From contig NC_044978.1 of the NCBI RefSeq assembly GCF_008728515.1, positions 150,662,441-150,726,440 of the forward strand: DNA of 64,000 nucleotides, written 5' to 3'. The stretch comes from Papio anubis (lineage: Eukaryota; Chordata; Mammalia; Primates; Cercopithecidae). The notes beneath the pieces are model-generated. The model saw nothing but the letters and a program-made list of their open reading frames with translations. It was not told where the DNA came from and searched no databases. Shown one piece after another: positions 58,210 to 64,000 of this stretch; the first letter of the stretch is position 1; every line of letters starts with the position of its first letter. The position numbers were made by a program, and so were the translations under genes.

Positions 58210-61200
58210 AACATTGTTAAATTTTTTAAATTTATGATTGACACAAAGTAATTATACATATTTTGGGATTTCAATGTGATGTTTTGATACATGTGAAAAT
58301 TGTCTAATGATCAAATTGGTGTCATTAGTATATTTATCACCTCAAATATTTGTTTCTTTGCTATGGGAACATTCAAAAACCTCCCTACCAACTATTTTAA
58401 ACTGTACAGTACATTATTGGTAACTCTAGTCATCCTTCTCTCCAATAGACCACCAGAACTAATTCCTCTTTTCTAACTGTAGGTTTGTAACTTTTGACAA
58501 ATCTTTTGCCATCTCCCTTTCTCTCCTCCCTTCTTCATACTCTGGTAACCACTCCCTTTCTCTCCTTCCTTCTTCATACTCTGGTAAACATTATGCTACT
58601 CTCTATTTCTCTGAGTATAGCGTTTGAGATTTAACATATGAGTGAGATCAGGCAATATTTATCTTTGTGTATCTGGCTTATTTCCCTCAACTTAATGTCC
58701 TCCAGATGCATCATGTGGCTTCAAATGACAGGATTTCCTTCTTTTTGTAACTGTATAGTATTCCATTGTGTATATATGCACATTTTCTTTATCATTCATC
58801 TTTTGATGGACATTTAAGTTGATTCTATGTCTTGGTTATTGTGACTAGTGCTATAATAAACAGAAGTGCAGATACCTCTTTAATAGCCTGGTTTCCTTTC
58901 CTTTTGATGTATAACCAGTATTGGGATTGCTGGATCATGCAGTAGTTCTATTTTTAATTTTTGAGGAGCCTCCACAACTGTTTTCCATAATGGTTCTTCT
59001 GCTTTGCATTCTCATCAGCAGTGTGTAAGGATTCCCTTGTCTCTACATTCTTGCCAACACTTGTCATATTTTGATAGTGGCCATTCTGACTGGAGTGCAG
59101 TGGTATCTCATTTGTAGTTTTGGTTTCAATTTTCCTTATGATTAGTAATGTTAAGCATTTTTTAATATATCTGTTGGCTGTTTGTATGTATTCTATTAAG
59201 AAATGTCTGTTCAGGTCTTTTAACAATTTTTAAATTGGGTTACAATTTTTTGTTGTTGTCGAGTTGTTTGAGTTCCTTATATATTTTGGATATTAGCGCC
59301 TTGTCAGATGTATAGTGTACAAATATGTTCTCCTATTTTTAGGTTGCCTCATTGCTGTGTTGTTTCCTTTGCAGAAGCTACTTAGTTTGATGTAATCCCA
59401 TTTGTCCATATTTGCTTTTGTTGCTGGTTCCTTTGAAGTTTTATTAAAAAAAAAACCTTGCCTATATGAATGTCATGAATCTTTCCCGCATGTTTTTTTC
59501 TAGCAGTTTTGTACTTTTGGGTCTTATATTTAAGTCTTTAATTCCTTTTGAATTTATTTTTGCATATGTTCAAAGATAAGGGTCTAGCTTCATTCTTCTG
59601 TGTGTGAATATTCAGTTTTTCCTGTACTATATACTGAAGTGACTATTCTTTCTCCATTGTATGTACTTGGCACCTTTGCAGAAAATCAGTTGGCTGTAGA
59701 TGTATGGGTTGAGTTTTGAGCTTTCTATACTTTTCCATAAGTCTATGTGTCTGTTATCATGTCAGTATCATGCTGCTTTGATTACTATAGCTTTGTAGTA
59801 TGTTTTGAAGTCAGGTAGTGTGATGTCTCCAGCTTTGTTCTCTTTGCTTAGGATTGCATTGGATATTTGGGGTCTTTTGTGGTTCTATGCAAAGTTTAGA
59901 TTTTTTTTTTTCTATTTCTGTGACAATGTGATTGGTAATATTATTGGGATTGCATGGAATCTATAGATGGCTTTCGGTAGTATAGACATTTTAATAATAT
60001 TAATTCTTCCAATCCAGGAATGTAAAATATTATTCCATGTTTTGTGTGTGTCTTCTTCAATTTCTTTCATAAATGTTTCATAGTTTTCATTGTAGAGATT
60101 TCACCATTTGGTTTACATTCATTTCTAGGTATTTTAATTTTTGCAGTGATTGTAGAAGCTTGTTTTCACTTTCTTTTTGCATTCTTTTTCAGATAATTCA
60201 CTATTTGCCTATAGAAATGTTACTGCTGTATATACGTTAATTTTATATTTTGCAACTTTGCAGAATTTGTCTATTGGTTCTAATAATTTTTTGGTGGAGT
60301 CTTTGGGGTTTTCTATATATAAGGTCATATCACCTGCATATAGGGACAATTTGACTTTCCATTTTCTAGTTCAAATAATTTTATTTAATTTTCTTGCCTG
60401 ATTGCTTTGCCTGGTACCTCTAGTTCTATGATAAATAAAACTGGTAAAAATGGGTATCTTTGTCTTTTTCTAGATTAAAACAAAAACTTTAAGCTTTTTC
60501 TCATTAATTATGATGTTAGCTGTGAGTTTGTCATATATGGCCTTGATTATGTTGAAGTTATGCTCCTTCTATACACAGTTCATTGAGTGTTTTTATTATA
60601 TATGAATGCTGATTTTTATCAAATGTTTGTAGTGCTTCAATTGAGATTATCATATATCTTTGTCTTTTGTTTATGCAATGTATCATGTTTATTGATTTGC
60701 ATATGTTGAACTATCCTTGAATTCCCGAGATGAATCCCACCGGATCATGGGATATAGTCTTTTTGATGTGCCATTGGATTTGGTTCGCTGGTATTTTGTT
60801 GAGGATTTTTGCATCAATATTCGTTAAGCATATTGGCCTGTGGTTTTCTTTTACTGTTGTGTTCATTTCTAGTTTTCTTATTAGAGTAGTGCTGTCCTTG
60901 TAGAGTGAGTTTGGAAAAATTCCCTCCCCCTCATTTTTTTAGAATAACCTGAAATGAATTGGTATTTTTCTTTATATGTCTGTTAAAATTCAGAAGTGAA
61001 TCTATCAACTTCTGAGCTTTCCTTTGATGGATGACTTTTTAATACAGACTCAATTTCATTACTCATTTTTGGTCTTTTCAGATACTCTATTCTTTTATAA
61101 TTCAATCATGGTAAGTTTTATTTGTTCAAACATGTATCCATTTCTTGTAAGGTTTTCAATTTGTTGTCATATAGCTGATCGTAATAATCCCTAATGATTT

Positions 61201-63310
61201 TTTGTATTTCTATGGTTTCAGTTGTAATGACTCCCTCTTTATTTCTGATTTTATTTATTTGAGTATTCTCTTTTTTTCTTAGTCTAGATATAAGCTTGCC
61301 AATTTTGTTTTTCTTTTCAGAAAACCAACTCTTCATATTGTTGATCCTATTTTTTCTCCATTTTATTTATTTCTGCTCTGATCTTTATTTTTTTTCTTCT
61401 ACTTATTGTGGGGGTTGTTTTGTTCTTATTTTCTAATCCCCTAAGTTGTAATATTAAGCTGTTTATTTGAAATCTTTTGATTTTGTTGTTGTTGTTGTTG
61501 TAGGCATTATTTATAAACTTTAATCTTAGTGCTACTTTTGCTGTATCTCTAAGGTTTTGCTATTTTGTGTTTCCAATTTTCATTTCTCTTGAAATTCTAA
61601 AGTAATTTCTTCTTAATTTATGTATTCACCCATTATTTGTTCAGGGTCATGTTGTTTAATTTTCATGTATTTGCATACTTTTCTAAGTCCTTCTTGTTAT
61701 TGATTTTTAGTTTTATTGCATGGTGTTTGGAAAAGATGGTTGGTATAATTTCTGTTTTTAAAAATTTGTTGAGACTTGTTTTGTGGCTTATCATATGATA
61801 TATCCTGAAAAATATTCAATGTGCTATTTAAAAGAATGTGTATTCTGAAGATGTTGGGTAGAATGTTCTATACATGTTTATAGGTTTATTTAGTCTAGAG
61901 GATAAAATGTAACTTTGCTCTTTCTTTGTTGACTTTTTGTTTGGATGATCTATCCATTGTTGAAAATGCAGTGTTTATGTCCCCTACTATTATTGTACTG
62001 ATCTTTCCCTTTAGGTCTGTTAATATTTGCTCCATGTATTTAGGTTGTCCAATGTTAGATGCATGTGTATTTATAATTGTAATATCCTCTTGGTGAATTA
62101 ACCCTTTTTATATAATAATCTTCCATTTATTTTTTACTACTTTTGATTTAAAGTCTATTTAATCTGATATAAGTACAGATACTGTTGCTCTCTTTTTGCT
62201 TCCATTTGCATGGAATATTTTCCTTGTATCCTTTACCTTTTAGTCTATGCATGGTGACAGGTGAGGCAAGTTTATTTAGCATATAGTTAGGTCTTTGTTT
62301 TTAATCCTTACAATTATTTTATGTCTTTTGATGGAGAATTTAATTCATTTGTGTCTAAGGATATAATCAATAAGTAAGGTCTTACTATTCCCATTTTATT
62401 ATTTGTTTTTGAGAATTTTGTAGTTCCTTTCTTCCTTTTTCTCTCTCTTGCTGTCTTCCTTTCTGGTTAGGTGATTTTCTCTAGGATTGATTTCCTTTAT
62501 TTTTATTTTCAGTATATATATTATAGGTTTTTGCTTTGTGGTTACCATGAGGCTTACAAAAAATATATTGTGTTTATGACAAGTTATTTTAGGAGGATAG
62601 CAACATAAATTTGATTGCGAAAATAGAAATAAAAAGCAAACAAAGTAAAAGGCCTGTACACCTTAACATCATTATCCATTTGAAATTTTAGATGTTTTAC
62701 TTTACATCTTTTTATATATCTCTTGACAAGTTAATGTAGTTATTATTTTAATAATTTTCTCTTTTAGTCTTCATATGAAAAATATAAGTGGTTTAAACAC
62801 CACAATTACAATATTAGATTATTCTGTGTTTGTTTATATAGTTACTCTTAGCAGTATATTTATACCTTCAGGTATTTTCTTGTTACACATTACAATGTTG
62901 TTATTCAGTTTGAACAACTCTCCTTGGCATATTTTGTAAGATAGGTCTGGTGGTAATAAATTATCTTAGGTTTTGTTTGTCGGGGAATATTTTTCTCTGT
63001 CTTTTGTTTATGTAAGGTAGCCTTGCTGAGTATTCTGTTCTTGGTTGGCTGTTTTTCTTTGTTGTTGTCTTTTAGTACTTGCAATATAATCATCCTACTG
63101 TCTCATGGCCTATAAAGTTTCTACTCAGAAGTCTGCTGCCAAAGGAACTGGAACTTTTGTGTTATTTTATTCTTTTCACTTGCCTTCAAGATCCTCTCTT
63201 TGTTTTTGAGAGCTTGATTATTACATATCTTGGGGTAGACTTGCTTGACTAAAATCTTAGCTGGTGATCTTTAACCTTCTTGTACCTGGATATTCTTTAT
63301 TAAATGTAAA
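58210..63310 (-). mobile_element. L1 LINE, minus strand, ORF1 C-terminus to 3' UTR
   Basis: From left to right on the plus strand this is an old primate L1 in reverse. The 3' UTR has TGTGATGTTTTGATACATGT near 58278. ORF2 follows (TCTTTATCATTCATCTTTTGA near 58786, TAGTATTCCATTGTG near 58747), reaching the endonuclease region near 61600-62350. The end of ORF1 is recognisable at about 62925-63290 (AAGTTTCTACTCAGAAGTCT). A 72-codon frame at 61118-61336 still matches the ORF2 segment between endonuclease and RT. Stops and indels break both ORFs. It is truncated inside ORF1, has no 5' UTR promoter, and is probably of L1MA/L1PB age. It is the largest single element here. Confidence 0.88.
61483..61501. 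repeat. (GTT)n short tandem repeat
   Basis: Six TTG/GTT units inside the L1 ORF2 relic. Confidence 0.85.
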
Positions 63311-63755
63311 TCTTCAAAAGAAAATATTTCTATCCTCTTTAAAAACATTAATTATATCATGGAAAGAGGAGAGCTAATTATTAAGTTATGAGTCACCTAT
63401 GACCACAGAGATTATTCTGTGTCATTTTTCAAAAAAAAAGAGAAGAAATGATATTCCTTGTAGATGAGAGATAAAACACATCTGACTGAAACAGGCCACA
63501 AATGGAGCGGAAAAATTAGAAGCAGCTAACAGTACAGAAATGCTTACATAACAGTCATTCTCTTGTTGGCTGGAATAAAGTATTGTTCATTTCCTTCAAT
63601 CATTAAGTGGTAAAGAGATACACTAAGTTTGGAGCCAATAAATAACTTTCTGGATCTCCTGGTGTTACACCCATTTTTCCAAGTTTGAGGATGCCAGTCT
63701 TTGCAAATACATTTTCTAGTGAAGCACAATTGTAAATCTAAGCACTGGAATTATT
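63311..63755. other. Unique sequence
   Basis: No gene or repeat recognised. A 61-codon minus-strand frame has no recognisable features. Confidence 0.4.
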
Positions 63756-63867
63756 ATTAGAAAGCCTGGGTTCAAATTCCAGCTCTGCTACTTATAGATC
63801 ATGGGATCTTGAGAATACACAATTGCTCTGGGTTTTGGTTTCCTCAAGCATAAAATAGGTATGCTGC
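63756..63867 (+). mobile_element. MIR fragment
   Basis: AGCCTGGGTTCAAATTCCAG, CTCTGCTACTTATAGATCAT and TTTGGTTTCCTCAAGCATAA match the MIR core in order, with good preservation. The right side is cut off at the L1 junction. Confidence 0.8.
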
Positions 63868-64000
63868 CGAGCATTTTTTCGTGTGTCTGTTGGCTGTATA
63901 AATGTCTTCTTTTGAGAAGTGTCTGTTCATATCCTTCGCCCACTGTTTGATGGGGTTGTTTGTTTTTTTTTCTTGTAAATTAGTTTGAGTTCTTTGTAGA
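63868..64000 (-). mobile_element. L1 ORF2 fragment, minus strand, running off the window
   Basis: TTCGTGTGTCTGTTGGCTGT, AATGTCTTCTTTTGAGAAGT and CCCACTGTTTGATGGGGTTG are ORF2 of a fairly young primate L1 (L1PA-like) in reverse. It begins inside ORF2 with no 3' UTR or poly(T) at the left. Confidence 0.9.

Noticed and set aside
61118..61336. 72-codon frame with a clear L1 ORF2 match
   Set aside because: It is a surviving patch of a dead L1, not a separate gene.

Overview
This is primate nuclear DNA with no protein-coding gene that I can support. It is visibly AT-rich and packed with Alu, L1, ERV1, ERVL and ERVL-MaLR copies plus simple repeats. Two young Alus (25.5 kb plus strand, 56.3 kb minus strand) carry variants I associate with the Old World monkey AluYR lineage: CTCAAGCC instead of CTCACGCC near the 5' end, GAGACGGG, AAAAACTAGCC and GATCCGGCCA. 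This suggests a cercopithecoid (macaque, baboon or guenon type) rather than human or another ape. That is an inference from remembered subfamily bases, not from a search. The long open frames all look like chance frames, most of them inside repeats. The longest, 162 codons on the minus strand at 55.5-56.0 kb, lies in retroviral LTR DNA. I see no tRNA, rRNA, snRNA or CRISPR array. The window fits an intergenic gene desert or the inside of a very large intron.

Layout. 0-2.5 kb: 3' end of an ERV-9 provirus (broken env plus an LTR12-type LTR) lying in an older MaLR internal sequence on the minus strand, which also took an AluY. 2.5-9.2 kb: mostly unique DNA with Alus at 3.1, 5.8 and 8.4 kb, a 60-bp L1 end and an MLT1 LTR carrying a (CT)n tract. 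9.2-14.5 kb: an ancient repeat I cannot name, a MIR and a 3.5-kb 5'-truncated L1 on the plus strand. 14.5-25.4 kb: repeat-poor, with MIR, MLT1A and MER5A relics. 25.5-31.1 kb: three Alus, an MLT2-type LTR with (CA)n, and L2/MIR-like relics. 31.7-38.5 kb: MST LTR, a second MLT2-type LTR with an AT-rich palindromic tract, an L1PA-type 3' end, and a second copy of the unnamed ancient repeat split by an Alu. 38.5-47.5 kb: mostly unique. 47.5-49.0 kb: a THE1 LTR, an L2 relic, a TTCC/TTTC tract and an Alu split by an MST-type LTR. 51.4-56.6 kb: an ancient L1 ORF2 relic, a THE1 LTR, a GC-rich island made of a long antisense ERV1-like LTR interrupted by a second LTR12, and a young Alu. 57-64 kb: an MLT1A LTR, a 5-kb L1 on the minus strand reaching from the ORF1 C-terminal region to the 3' UTR, a MIR and the edge of another L1.

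These parts do not work together as a genetic system. The pieces with plausible present-day activity are the two LTR12 copies, because their CCAAT-rich U3 repeats belong to a family known to act as enhancers and promoters. The main value of the window is its record of nested insertions, several with readable target-site duplications. I found no convincing undescribed biological system.
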